Origin: DASUAS01 sp963809795
Lineage (GTDB): Bacteria; Actinomycetota; Acidimicrobiia; IMCC26256; DASPTH01
Direction: 5' to 3'
Assembly: GCA_963809795.1 (NCBI GenBank)
Contig: CAWELN010000019.1
Coordinates: 162,209 to 226,208 of the forward strand
DNA: 64,000 nucleotides
Positions 1 to 8,146 of the stretch are shown here, one piece after another. The position numbers and the translations under genes were made by a program. Below the pieces are notes generated by a model, which searched no databases, had not been told where the DNA came from, and saw only the letters and a program-made list of their open reading frames with translations. The first letter of the stretch is position 1; each line of letters opens with the position of its first letter.

Positions 1-149
1 GGCGTGCGCACGTAGATCCGGCGGTCCCGCGCCACGAACCACACGGGGAGCGACACCGGTCGTCCGTCCCGTCGCAGCGTCGTGAGGATGCCGGTATGGG
101 CGTGCTCGAGCTCGGCCCACGCTTCGTCTTCGCTGAGGCGCACTCCCAT
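1..149 (-). CDS. PPOX-family (pyridoxamine 5'-phosphate oxidase-like) protein, N-terminal part
   Basis: This minus-strand gene starts at ATG 149 and runs off the left edge, so only 49 residues are visible. The visible part contains HTGILTTLRRDGRPVSLPVW followed by FVARDRRIYVRTP, the two first strands of the split beta-barrel typical of flavin- or F420-binding PPOX proteins. A GAAAGG ribosome site lies about 9 bases before the ATG. It follows the acyl-CoA synthetase gene by 26 bases on the same strand, so it is probably co-transcribed. The substrate cannot be told from this fragment; F420-dependent reductases and heme-utilisation proteins share the fold. Confidence 0.75.
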   Translation of the reverse strand, partial: MGVRLSEDEAWAELEHAHTGILTTLRRDGRPVSLPVWFVARDRRIYVRT

Positions 150-175
150 GTGGCGATGCCTTTCGTCAGCTTCCG

Positions 176-1732
176 TCAGATGGCGCGGGCGCGGCCGGCC
201 CAGTAGGGCTCGCGCAGACGCCGTTTCTCGATCTTGCCGTTCGGCAGGCGGGGCAGCTCGTCGACGAAGTCGACCTGGCGGGGACACTTGAAGTGCGCGA
301 TCCGTTCCCGGCAGTGCTCCACGAGCGCGTCGGCGAGCGCCGGGCCGGCGTCGACGCCCGCCGCCGGCTCCACGATGGCCATGACCGACTCGCCCCATTC
401 GTCGTCGGGCACGCCGATCACCGCGACGTCGGCGACCGCGGCGTGGGCCAGGAGGCACGCCTCGACCTCAGCCGGGTAGATGTTCACCCCGCCGGAGATC
501 ACCATGTCGATCTTGCGGTCGCACAAGAAGAGGTACCCGTCGTCGTCGAAGTAGCCGACGTCGCCGAGGGTGACCAACGAACCGCGCCGGATCGACTCCG
601 ACTTCTCCCGGTCCTTGAAGTATTCGGCGTGCTCGTGACGCGCGGAGCCGATGTAGATCGAACCGGGCTCGCCGTCCGGGACCTCGTTGCCGTCGTCGTC
701 GAGGACCTTCACGACCGCGCCGACGATGGGTCGGCCGACAGTGCCGGGCTTCTCCAACCACCGGCGCGGGGTGGCGATGGTGGCGGCGCCCTCGGTGCCG
801 CCGTAGGTCTCGTAGACCACCGGCCCGAACCAGTCCATCATGCGTTGCTTCACGTCGACCGGGCACGGTGCGCCGGTGTGGAAGATGCTCTCGACCGACG
901 ACACGTCCGCCCGCGCCCGTTCCTGCTCCGGGAGCGCGAGGAGACGGACGAACATCGTCGGCACCATCTGCGTGTCGGTGACGTGATGGCGTTCGACGAG
1001 CTCGAGGAAGTGCTCCGGGGTCCACTGACGCATGACGACCACGGTGTGCCCGGCGTGCAACGCGTTCGTGACACCCGTGAACGGGCCCGCGTGGTACATG
1101 GGGCCGCACACGAGGTGGGTGCCGTGGTCGACGCGGATGCCGAAGCCCTGGCAGAACACGGCGGCGGCGGTCCCGGCGACGTCGTCCGGATCACCCTCGG
1201 GGAGCGGGCGCCGCACGCCCTTGGGCTGCCCGGTGGTGCCCGACGTGTACATCATCACCGTGCCCGGGCTGCGCGGTGGCTGCGGTCCGGGCGGCCAGCG
1301 GTTCAGGTCGGTCAAGGGCCGGAAGTGCTCGATCTCGCCGACCGCGAAGCAGCGGTCGGGTCCGAGGCCCGCCTCCCGGGCGGCGGCCCGGCCGAGCTCG
1401 GCGAGATCGGCGTGGCCCACCAGGACCTTCGCCTCGCAGTTGGCCACGACGTACGCGGCTTCGGCCGGCGCGAGATGCGAGTTCACCGGGACGAAGTAGA
1501 GGCCCGACTCCATCGCCGCCAGCCAGCACCCCAGGAACGTGCGGTGGTTGGGCAGCACGACCGCGATGGCGTCGCCGCGGCGCAGGCCGAGCGCGTGGAG
1601 CCCGCGCGCGATCGCGCGAGCGTGCTCGAGGAGCTCGCCGTAGGGGAGCACCCGACCGTCGGCGTCGACAACCGCGGTGCGATCGGGATCGGCGGACGCG
1701 ACGCGCCAGAAGCCGAGCCCGGTGCCGTCCAC
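176..1732 (-). CDS. Acyl-CoA synthetase (AMP-dependent, FadD-like)
   Basis: Adenylate-forming enzyme that would activate a carboxylic acid to its CoA thioester through an acyl-AMP. The phosphate-binding loop YTSGTTGQPKGV, the YGGTEGA motif, the GDVGYFDDDGYLFLCDRK hinge region, the ISGGVNIYPAEVE segment and the C-terminal catalytic lysine context PNGKIEKRRL are all present in the expected order. I chose GTG at 1732, which gives 518 residues, normal for the family; longer extensions to the left of the protein are an antisense shadow of the divergent dehydrogenase gene. No Shine-Dalgarno is visible, but a TAATCT hexamer sits 8 bases upstream, so the mRNA may be leaderless. Long-chain, steroid side-chain or aromatic acid substrates are all possible. 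Confidence 0.9.
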   Translation of the reverse strand: MDGTGLGFWRVASADPDRTAVVDADGRVLPYGELLEHARAIARGLHALGLRRGDAIAVVLPNHRTFLGCWLAAMESGLYFVPVNSHLAPAEAAYVVANCEAKVLVGHADLAELGRAAAREAGLGPDRCFAVGEIEHFRPLTDLNRWPPGPQPPRSPGTVMMYTSGTTGQPKGVRRPLPEGDPDDVAGTAAAVFCQGFGIRVDHGTHLVCGPMYHAGPFTGVTNALHAGHTVVVMRQWTPEHFLELVERHHVTDTQMVPTMFVRLLALPEQERARADVSSVESIFHTGAPCPVDVKQRMMDWFGPVVYETYGGTEGAATIATPRRWLEKPGTVGRPIVGAVVKVLDDDGNEVPDGEPGSIYIGSARHEHAEYFKDREKSESIRRGSLVTLGDVGYFDDDGYLFLCDRKIDMVISGGVNIYPAEVEACLLAHAAVADVAVIGVPDDEWGESVMAIVEPAAGVDAGPALADALVEHCRERIAHFKCPRQVDFVDELPRLPNGKIEKRRLREPYWAGRARAI

Positions 1733-1740
1733 GAGAAAAG

Positions 1741-1750
1741 AGATTACTGT
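1741..1750. promoter_or_regulatory. Overlapping divergent -10 elements
   Basis: The 27 bases between the divergent synthetase and dehydrogenase genes contain TAATCT on the minus strand (1746 to 1741) and TACTGT on the plus strand (1745-1750). Both match the actinobacterial -10 pattern TANNNT and both lie 8-9 bases before the respective start codon, the spacing expected for leaderless transcripts. The assignment is inference from spacing and sequence. Confidence 0.45.
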
Positions 1751-1759
1751 TTTTCCGAG

Positions 1760-2897
1760 ATGGCCGACGAGTTCCGTGACCAGCTGCGCGCCCGCTTCGC
1801 GGAGCACCACCCGGGCCCACCTCCGAAGGGTCGGGAGGCGCGCCTGGAGTGGCAACGCGCGTGGTGCGCCACCGCGGTCGACCACGAGCTCGCCGGGCCG
1901 AGTTGGCCCCGCGAGTACGGCGGCATGGACCTCACGTTCGAGGAGCAGGTGGTGTACGCGGAGGAGGCGGCGCGCGCCCGCGTCCCCGGCGTGCCCGGTA
2001 CCGGCGTCGGCATCGCCGGGCCCACGGTCATCCGGTACGGCACCGAGGAGCAAAAGCTCCGGTTGCTGCGCCCGATGCTGCGCGCCGACGTGATCTGGGC
2101 CCAGGGCTACTCCGAACCCGAGGCCGGGTCCGATCTGCCGGCGCTGCGCACGACAGCAGTGCGCGACGGCGATCGCTACGTCGTCCACGGCCAGAAGGTG
2201 TGGAGCTCGAGCGCCGACATCGCCGACGTCCTCTTCAGCCTGGTGCGGACCGGCGGTCCCGACTCGGGCCGCGACGGCATCACGTACCTGCTGATCGATG
2301 CCCACGCACCGGGCGTCACCGTGCGCCCGCTGCGCGACATGACCGGCGACTCGGGGTTCTGCGAGATCTTCCTCGACGGCGTCGAGGTACCGGTCGAGAA
2401 CCGCATCGGCGAGGAGAACCGCGGGCTGGGACATCACCCGCACCAGCCTCGGTCACGAGCGCGCCGCCGGCGCCCTCACCCAGGCCCGGTTCTACGACCG
2501 GATCGTGCGCGAGCTCGCGGCGCTCGCCCGTGCGTGCGGCCGGGCCGACGACCCGATCGTGCGCCAGCGCCTCGCGCACTTCGCCGCCGCCCAGCGGATC
2601 ATGTCGCTGAACGCGGCGCGCATGATCGCCACCATCGTGCAGGAGGGCGAGCCGGGGCCGGGATCGTCGACGTCCCGTCTCTTCAACACGCTCTTCGAGC
2701 AGCAGCTGCACGAGTTCGCCGTCGATCTGCTCGGGCCCGCCGGCGTGCTCGATCGACGCGATCCACACGCCGTCGAGCGCGGCCGGTGGACGCGGGGCTT
2801 CCTGCGCACCCGGGCCTCGACCATCGGGGCCGGGACCGCCGAGATCCAGCGCAACACCATCGCCGAGCGCGTCCTCGGGCTCCCGCACGACCCCTGA
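1760..2897 (+). CDS. Acyl-CoA dehydrogenase, interrupted by a +1 frameshift
   Basis: FAD-dependent acyl-CoA dehydrogenase for alpha,beta-desaturation of an acyl-CoA. From ATG 1760 the reading frame gives the N-terminal and middle domains with YSEPEAGSDL and HGQKVWSS, then loses sense after ENRG at 2425. Continuing one base later restores WDITRTSLGHERAAGALTQ and the C-terminal domain ending GAGTAEIQRNTIAERVLGLP. Removing one G from GGG at 2423-2425 yields an uninterrupted protein of about 378 residues with family-typical length. The Glu of the LGHER segment is in the helix-G position used as base by some family members, consistent with the absence of Glu in the C-terminal GAGT segment. Probably functional, with a sequencing over-call, but a true pseudogene cannot be excluded. 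Confidence 0.8.
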
Positions 2898-2916
2898 TCC
2901 ATGAACCGCGTCTGGA

Positions 2917-2934
2917 GAAGGGTCAGACCCCTTC
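2917..2934. terminator. Stem-loop between convergent genes
   Basis: GAAGGG and CCCTTC form a perfect 6-bp stem around a 6-base loop, 19 bases after the dehydrogenase stop and 28 bases before the convergent hydratase stop. There is no strong T-tract, so it may act as a bidirectional hairpin terminator. Confidence 0.45.
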
Positions 2935-2962
2935 GGTGACGCCGGTTCGTGAGCGCGTTCGG

Positions 2963-3724
2963 TCAGTGTCCGGCGAGGAACGCCTTCGCCGCCGCGATCG
3001 ACTCCTCGGAGCCACTGCACTCGGCGAAGCGCTCGGTCTCGACGTCGAGGTACTCGTGGAGCGGGAGGGTGATCGCGTCGTCGAGGTTCTGCTTCATGAG
3101 CCGCGCCGCCGTGGGTGGCATCGCCGCCAAGCGGGCGGCGATGGCGTCGACGCGATCGCGCAGCGCGTCGTCGTCGAGCACCGAGCTCACGAGCCCGATG
3201 CGCACGGCCTCCTCCGCGCCGACGCGCTCCCCGAGCAAGAGCAACTCGCGCGCCTTGGCTGGTCCGACGGCCCGGGTGAGCACCCACGCGCTCCCGTGGT
3301 CGCCCGAGCTGCCGACGCGCAGGAACGCGGTGACGAACACCGCCGAGCGGGCGGCGTAGCGCAGGTCGCACGCGCAGGCGAACGACAGGCCCGCGCCGGC
3401 GCACGGGCCGTTGACGGCCGCCACGGTGATCGCCGGCATCGTGTGCAGCAGCTCGGCGATCTCCATGATCGAGCGCAGGTCGAGCGGCGCGGCGTCGTCG
3501 TCGCCACCACCCGGGTCGCCGGCCATCGCAGTGACGTCGCCGCCGGCGCTGAACCCGCGCCCGGCGCCGGTCAACACGACCACGCGGACCGTGGCGTCGT
3601 CGGCGAGGGCGCGCAGCGTGTCGCGCAGCGCGAGGACGTGCTCCAGGTCGAGCGCGTTGAGCCGTTCGGGGCGATCCAGGGTGACGGTCGTGACCGCGCC
3701 GTCGTGCTCGACGACGATGCTCAG
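2963..3724 (-). CDS. Enoyl-CoA hydratase/isomerase family protein
   Basis: Crotonase-fold protein of about 253 residues, expected to hydrate or isomerise an enoyl-CoA. It shows TVTLDRPERLNALD at the N-terminus, GRGFSAGGDV for the first oxyanion-hole strand and NGPCAGAGLSFACACDLRYA for the second. No ATG, GTG or TTG exists near the natural N-terminus; the best start is CTG at 3724, which overlaps the TGA of the preceding gene as CTGA, the same geometry as the ATGA/GTGA couplings seen elsewhere in the window. It is the last gene of the TetR-thiolase-hydroxylase operon. Glu residues of classical hydratases at the GAGLS and GSSGDHG segments are not both conserved, so an isomerase or other crotonase activity is possible. 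Confidence 0.85.
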   Translation of the reverse strand: MSIVVEHDGAVTTVTLDRPERLNALDLEHVLALRDTLRALADDATVRVVVLTGAGRGFSAGGDVTAMAGDPGGGDDDAAPLDLRSIMEIAELLHTMPAITVAAVNGPCAGAGLSFACACDLRYAARSAVFVTAFLRVGSSGDHGSAWVLTRAVGPAKARELLLLGERVGAEEAVRIGLVSSVLDDDALRDRVDAIAARLAAMPPTAARLMKQNLDDAITLPLHEYLDVETERFAECSGSEESIAAAKAFLAGH

Positions 3725-6063
3725 GACGCGCTCGCTCTCGCCGCCTCGACGAGCGCGAAGATCTGCTCGGGTCCGAGCGGCGTCTTCGTAGCCTTCACGC
3801 CGAGTGGGCGGAGCGCGTCGGCGACCGCGTTGGCGACCGCCGCGTGCGCGCCGATGGCACCACCCTCGCCCATGCCCTTGTACCCACCGGGGTTGGTGGT
3901 CGACTCGGTCTCGATGTGGCCGACCTCGATCGCCGGGACCTCCGAGGTGGTCGGGGGCAGGTAGTCCATGAACGTGGTGGTGAGCGGGTTGCCCTCGTCG
4001 TCGTAGACGAAGTCCTCGAGCAGCACGCCGCCCATGCCCTGCACCACGCCGCCGAAGATCTGGCCCTCGACGACCATCGGGTTGATCATCTTCCCGCAGT
4101 CCTCGGAGACGATGTAGCGCTTCACCTCCGGGAGCCAGCTCTGGGCGTCGACCTCGACCACGCAGACGTGCGTCGCGTTCGACCAAGTGGGGAACTGCTT
4201 CGGCCGGAACCGCACCGTCGCCTCGAGCCCGCTGCCCATCTCGCCCGGCAGCTCGTGCGCGCTGAGCAACGCCTGCTTGGCGACGTCCTTCATGGTGACC
4301 GACTTCGACGGCGTGCCCCGCACCGAGACGACGCTCTCGGCGATCTCGAGGTCTTCGGGTGCCGCCTCCATCATGTGCGCGGCGATCGCGAGCACCTTCT
4401 CGCGCACCGCGACGGTCGCCTCCCGCGCCGCGCCGCCCGCGACCACTGCGGTGCGGCTCCCGCCGGTGCCGGGTCCGTAGGGCGTCGACTGCGAGTCGGC
4501 CTGGACGATGGTGACGTCCTCGTACGCCACCCCGAGGTGCTCGGCGACGATCTGCGCCATGGTGGTCTCGATGCTCTGGCCGTGCGACGTGGTGCCGAGA
4601 TAGGCCATGACGCGGCCGCTGGTGTCGACCTTGACCGTGGCCGCCTCGGTGGCGAGGGTGTTGCCGCCCATCGACGTCGGCTCCACGTAGCAGCAGATGC
4701 CCACCCCGAGGTAGCGACCTTCGGCGAGCGCGGCGGCCTGCTCCTTGCGGAAGGCCTCGTAGTCGAGGATCTCGAGTGCCTGCTCGAGCGTCTCGAGCGG
4801 TGTGATCTCCTGGAACACGTTGCCGGTCGGCGCGGTGAACGGGAGGTCGGAGGCGGCGAGGAGGTTGCGGCGACGGAACTCGGCGGGGTCGAGGCCGATC
4901 TCGTTGGCGGCGTGGTCGATCGCCACCTCGCGTGCGGTGGTCTCGAACATCCACGGGCCCCGGTAGGCAGCCTTCCCCATGGTGTTCGTCCAGCTCATCT
5001 CCATGGCGAACCCGTAGCGTGGGATCTTGTACGGCCCGGGCACGAGCATCGGGTCGATCGCCGCCGGGCACACCGCGTAGGCGCCGACGTCGGCCTTGGC
5101 GTCGGCGGTGATGGCCTGGATGATCCCGTCGTCGTCGACCGCCATCCGCACGTGGGCGTACTCGTTGCGGGAGTGGCCGGCCGAGAGCAGGTTCTCGCGC
5201 CGGTCCTCGATCCACTTCACCGGGCGCCCGAGCAGGAACGAGGCCAGCGCGACCGCGCACTCCTCCCGGTACACGAACATCTTCTGGCCGAAGCCGCCAC
5301 CGACGTCGCGAGCCGTCACCCGCACGTTGCCGTCGGGGACCTGGAGGAAGCGGCTGAAGAAGTTGCGGGTCTCGTGCACCGACTGCGTCGCGCAGACGAT
5401 CTCGAGCTCGTTGCGACCCCGCGGGTACGACACCACGATGCCGCGGGTCTCCATGGGCATGGCGACGTAGCGGTTCTGCACGACGTCGCACTCCACGACG
5501 TGCGCGGCGCCGGCGAAGACCTCGTCGAGGTCGGGGGAGAGCGGCATGAAGGGCACCGCCGCCATCGCGTTCGACTCCAGGCCCCAGCCTGCGTGCACGA
5601 TGTTCTCGGTGTCGGCGGCGGCGGTCATGTAGTCGACAACCGGCGGCTGGGGCTCGTAGTCGACCTCGATCGCCTCGCACGCGTCCTCCGCCAGGTAGCG
5701 CGACTCGGCGACGACCACGGCCACCGGGTCGCCGACATACCGGACGTCGGTGATGGCGAGCGGTGGCGGCACCACGAGCTCCTCGCCGAGCATGGCGTGG
5801 TACCCGGGCCCGGTGATCCCGTTGAAGTCCTCCCACGTGTAGACGGCGACCACGCCCGGCATCTCCTTGGCCGCACTCGTGTCGATCCGCGTGATGGCGG
5901 CGCGTGCGAGGTCGCTGCGGAGGAAGGCGGCGTGCAGGGTGCCCGACACCTTCACGTCGTCGACGTAGAGCCCGTGCCCGGTGAGGAGACGCTGGTCTTC
6001 CTTGCGGGTGACGGACTGCCCGAGATAGCGCGCGGCGACCGGCGAGAGGGGAGTCGAAGTCAT
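3721..6063 (-). CDS. Xanthine dehydrogenase/CoxL-type molybdenum hydroxylase large subunit
   Basis: Molybdopterin-binding catalytic subunit of the xanthine oxidase superfamily, 780 residues, the usual length. The N-terminal part has the RKEDQRLLTGHGLYVDDV segment; the cofactor-binding GGGFGQKMFVYREE follows; and the C-terminal GMGEGGAIGA carries the catalytic Glu. The active-site loop reads AYRGPW rather than AYRCSFR of form I CO dehydrogenase, so CO oxidation is unlikely and hydroxylation of an organic acid or CoA-ester is more probable. The usual FAD-binding and [2Fe-2S] subunits are not encoded next to it, so they must lie elsewhere. Located between thiolase (24-base gap) and hydratase (4-base overlap) in one operon. 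Confidence 0.9.
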   Translation of the reverse strand: MTSTPLSPVAARYLGQSVTRKEDQRLLTGHGLYVDDVKVSGTLHAAFLRSDLARAAITRIDTSAAKEMPGVVAVYTWEDFNGITGPGYHAMLGEELVVPPPLAITDVRYVGDPVAVVVAESRYLAEDACEAIEVDYEPQPPVVDYMTAAADTENIVHAGWGLESNAMAAVPFMPLSPDLDEVFAGAAHVVECDVVQNRYVAMPMETRGIVVSYPRGRNELEIVCATQSVHETRNFFSRFLQVPDGNVRVTARDVGGGFGQKMFVYREECAVALASFLLGRPVKWIEDRRENLLSAGHSRNEYAHVRMAVDDDGIIQAITADAKADVGAYAVCPAAIDPMLVPGPYKIPRYGFAMEMSWTNTMGKAAYRGPWMFETTAREVAIDHAANEIGLDPAEFRRRNLLAASDLPFTAPTGNVFQEITPLETLEQALEILDYEAFRKEQAAALAEGRYLGVGICCYVEPTSMGGNTLATEAATVKVDTSGRVMAYLGTTSHGQSIETTMAQIVAEHLGVAYEDVTIVQADSQSTPYGPGTGGSRTAVVAGGAAREATVAVREKVLAIAAHMMEAAPEDLEIAESVVSVRGTPSKSVTMKDVAKQALLSAHELPGEMGSGLEATVRFRPKQFPTWSNATHVCVVEVDAQSWLPEVKRYIVSEDCGKMINPMVVEGQIFGGVVQGMGGVLLEDFVYDDEGNPLTTTFMDYLPPTTSEVPAIEVGHIETESTTNPGGYKGMGEGGAIGAHAAVANAVADALRPLGVKATKTPLGPEQIFALVEAARASAS

Positions 6064-6087
6064 GGCTCGGAATCTACGCGTCCGGCT

Positions 6088-7266
6088 TCAGACCCGCTCG
6101 ACGATGGTCCCCGTCCCGAGCCCGCCTCCGCAGCACATGGTGACGAGCGCGCGTTGCTTCCCGGACCGCGCCAGCTCGTGGACCGCCTTGGTGAGCAGGA
6201 TGGTGCCGGTGCCGCCGAGCGGGTGCCCCAGCGCGATGGCGCCCCCGTTCGGGTTCACGCGGTCCATGTCGGCCCCGGTGGCACGCTGCCACCCGAGGAC
6301 GACCGACGCGAACGCCTCGTTGATCTCGACCAGGTCGATGTCGTCGATGGTGAGCTTGTTGCGCTCCAGCAGGTGCTCCGTCGCGGGGATGGGCCCGGTG
6401 AGCATCAACACCGGGTCGCTGCCCTGGATGCACGTGTCGACGATGCGGGCCCGGGGCTCGAGCCCGAGCGCCTCGGCCTTGTCGGCGGTCATGAGCAGGA
6501 GCGCACCGGCTCCGTCGCTGATCTGCGACGCGGTGCCCGCGGTGTGGAACGCGGGGTCGCGATCGAGCACCGGCTTCAGGTTGGCGAGCGCCTCGAGCGT
6601 CGTGTCGCGCAGGCCTTCGTCGCGGTCGACGGTGCGGGTGCCGTTCACCTCGCCCTGCTCGTCACGCGTCGGCGCCTCGACGGGCACGATCTGCGTGTCG
6701 AAGCGCCCTTCGGCCCACGCGGCCGCGGCGCGGTCCTGCGACTGCTTGCCGAACCGGTCGAGCTCGTCGCGGCCGACGCCGAACGTCTCGGCGATGCGCT
6801 CCGCGCCCTCGAACTGCGAAGTGTTCTCGTAGTGCTCCCAGTAGTGCTTGTTGATGGGCTTGCCCACGAACGGGTCCTTCGGGACGGTCGATCCCATCGG
6901 CACCGCGCTCATCACCTCCACCCCGCAGGCCACCGCGACGTCGACGACGCCCGCCGCGACCAGGGCGGTGGCCATGTTGGTGGCCTGTTGCGACGAGCCG
7001 CACTGCGTGTTGACGGTGGTCGCGGCGGCCTCGAGCGGGAGCCCGGCCTGCAGCCACGCGGTGCGGGTGACGTTGGCCGCCTGCATGCCGACCTGCCCGA
7101 CGCAGCCGCCCACGACCTGCTCCACCTCGGCGGGATCGATGCCCGAGCGTTCGACCACCGCCCGCTGCACCTCGGCCAGGAGGTCGGCGGAGTGCATGCC
7201 GGAGAGCCCACCGTTGCGGCGCCCGACCGGCGTCCGCACCGCTTCCACCACTACGACGTCGCGCAT
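6088..7266 (-). CDS. Thiolase (acetyl-CoA acetyltransferase), FadA6-like
   Basis: Thiolase of 392 residues that would cleave a 3-ketoacyl-CoA with CoA. The nucleophilic Cys is Cys89 in NTQCGSSQQA, the His motif is NPNGGAIALGHPLGG, and the second Cys is in MCCGGGLGTG near the C-terminus. The N-terminus VVVEAVRTPVGRRNGGLSG and the whole layout resemble the FadA6 branch linked to steroid ring degradation in mycobacteria, from memory of that family. It lies directly downstream of a TetR gene (33-base gap) and upstream of the molybdenum hydroxylase. The exact substrate is not shown by the sequence. Confidence 0.9.
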   Translation of the reverse strand: MRDVVVVEAVRTPVGRRNGGLSGMHSADLLAEVQRAVVERSGIDPAEVEQVVGGCVGQVGMQAANVTRTAWLQAGLPLEAAATTVNTQCGSSQQATNMATALVAAGVVDVAVACGVEVMSAVPMGSTVPKDPFVGKPINKHYWEHYENTSQFEGAERIAETFGVGRDELDRFGKQSQDRAAAAWAEGRFDTQIVPVEAPTRDEQGEVNGTRTVDRDEGLRDTTLEALANLKPVLDRDPAFHTAGTASQISDGAGALLLMTADKAEALGLEPRARIVDTCIQGSDPVLMLTGPIPATEHLLERNKLTIDDIDLVEINEAFASVVLGWQRATGADMDRVNPNGGAIALGHPLGGTGTILLTKAVHELARSGKQRALVTMCCGGGLGTGTIVERV

Positions 7267-7299
7267 GTCATGACCGCCTGGTTCGCTGGGATGGGGACT

Positions 7300-8001
7300 T
7301 CACGGTAGCGCCGTGCCGCTCGCGTCCGGATCGGCACCCAGGCCGCGCAGCACGAAGCGCCGGACGTGCTCGGCGAGCTGCTCGTAGGTCAATGGACGTG
7401 CCGGGTGGAACCACTGGCTGATGCCGTTGAGCACGTCGAACAGGTTGTTGGTGACGATGCCGGGATCGATCCCGGCATCGAAGCAGCCCCGGGCGATCCC
7501 GTCCTCGACGATGTCGCGGACGAAGCGGTGGATGCGCGCCCGCTTGTCCATCACGATCGCCTGGCGTTCGGGGTTGAGCCGGCGCAGGTCGCGCTCGGCG
7601 ATGGCGGCGTAGCCCGGGTTCGCGCTGAGGATGCCGATCCAGCGCTCGACGAAGGCGCCGAGCCGGGTGGGCGGATCGGCCGACTCGAGGGCCGCGCCCT
7701 GCTCGACGACCGCGATGCCGCGGCTGTGGTTGCCGTCGACGATGGCGAAGAGGAGGTCCTCCTTGCTGTCGATGTAGTAGTAGAGGCTCCCCTTCAGGAG
7801 GCCCACCCGGGCCGCGATGTCCTCGATCCGGGCGGCCGCGTAGCCCTTCTCGTCGAACACGTCACCCGCCGCGTCGACGATCTCGTTCCACCGCTCGGGG
7901 CGCAACGTGCCGGGAGGGCGGCCGCCTTCGCCGATGGGTCGACGGCGCTCGGGGGCGACCGCCACGGTGTCCTCCCCTTCGTCGGCGCCGGATCCGATCA
8001 C
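7300..8001 (-). CDS. TetR family transcriptional regulator
   Basis: One-component regulator of 233 residues. The DNA-binding helix-turn-helix is within WNEIVDAAGDVFDEKGYAAA and RIEDIAARVGLLKGSLYYYI, ending with the typical DSKEDLLFAIVDG. The C-terminal ligand domain is about 150 residues. It is the first gene of a minus-strand operon with thiolase, molybdenum hydroxylase and enoyl-CoA hydratase, so it probably controls that operon and responds to an acyl-CoA-type ligand; that is inference from position. Confidence 0.9.
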   Translation of the reverse strand: MIGSGADEGEDTVAVAPERRRPIGEGGRPPGTLRPERWNEIVDAAGDVFDEKGYAAARIEDIAARVGLLKGSLYYYIDSKEDLLFAIVDGNHSRGIAVVEQGAALESADPPTRLGAFVERWIGILSANPGYAAIAERDLRRLNPERQAIVMDKRARIHRFVRDIVEDGIARGCFDAGIDPGIVTNNLFDVLNGISQWFHPARPLTYEQLAEHVRRFVLRGLGADPDASGTALP

Positions 8002-8076
8002 CCTACAAGTGGCCCCAGTTGGTCAGTCCGACCGCGACGTGGCGGTCTCCCAGGGAGTCTCCATTTAGTCGTCGTC

Positions 8077-8105
8077 TTGACACAATCATTCAACTGTATT
8101 TGAAT
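8077..8105 (+). promoter_or_regulatory. Sigma70-type promoter with 18-bp dyad
   Basis: TTGACA (8077-8082) is followed after 17 bases by TTGAAT (8100-8105). A perfect dyad ATTCAA-N6-TTGAAT (8088-8105) covers the spacer and -10 element, and TTTGAAT recurs at 8116-8122. The region is strikingly AT-rich for this genome and lies between the divergent TetR and ParB/StrR-like genes. It looks like an autoregulated promoter/operator for one of them. Confidence 0.55.
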
Positions 8106-8146
8106 CGAACCACGGTTTGAATTGCCGATCCCCGGGGGGACTGCAG

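Noticed and set aside
3721..6063. Form I carbon monoxide dehydrogenase (coxL)
   Set aside because: The active-site loop is AYRGPW, not AYRCSFR, and no CoxM/CoxS genes adjoin.
293..7308. Very long open frames opposite to the synthetase, hydroxylase and thiolase genes (over 1100 codons each)
   Set aside because: They are antisense shadows created by high third-position GC; their translations are low-complexity (Arg/Val/Asp/His-rich) and lack any family motif, while the opposite frames encode clear enzymes.
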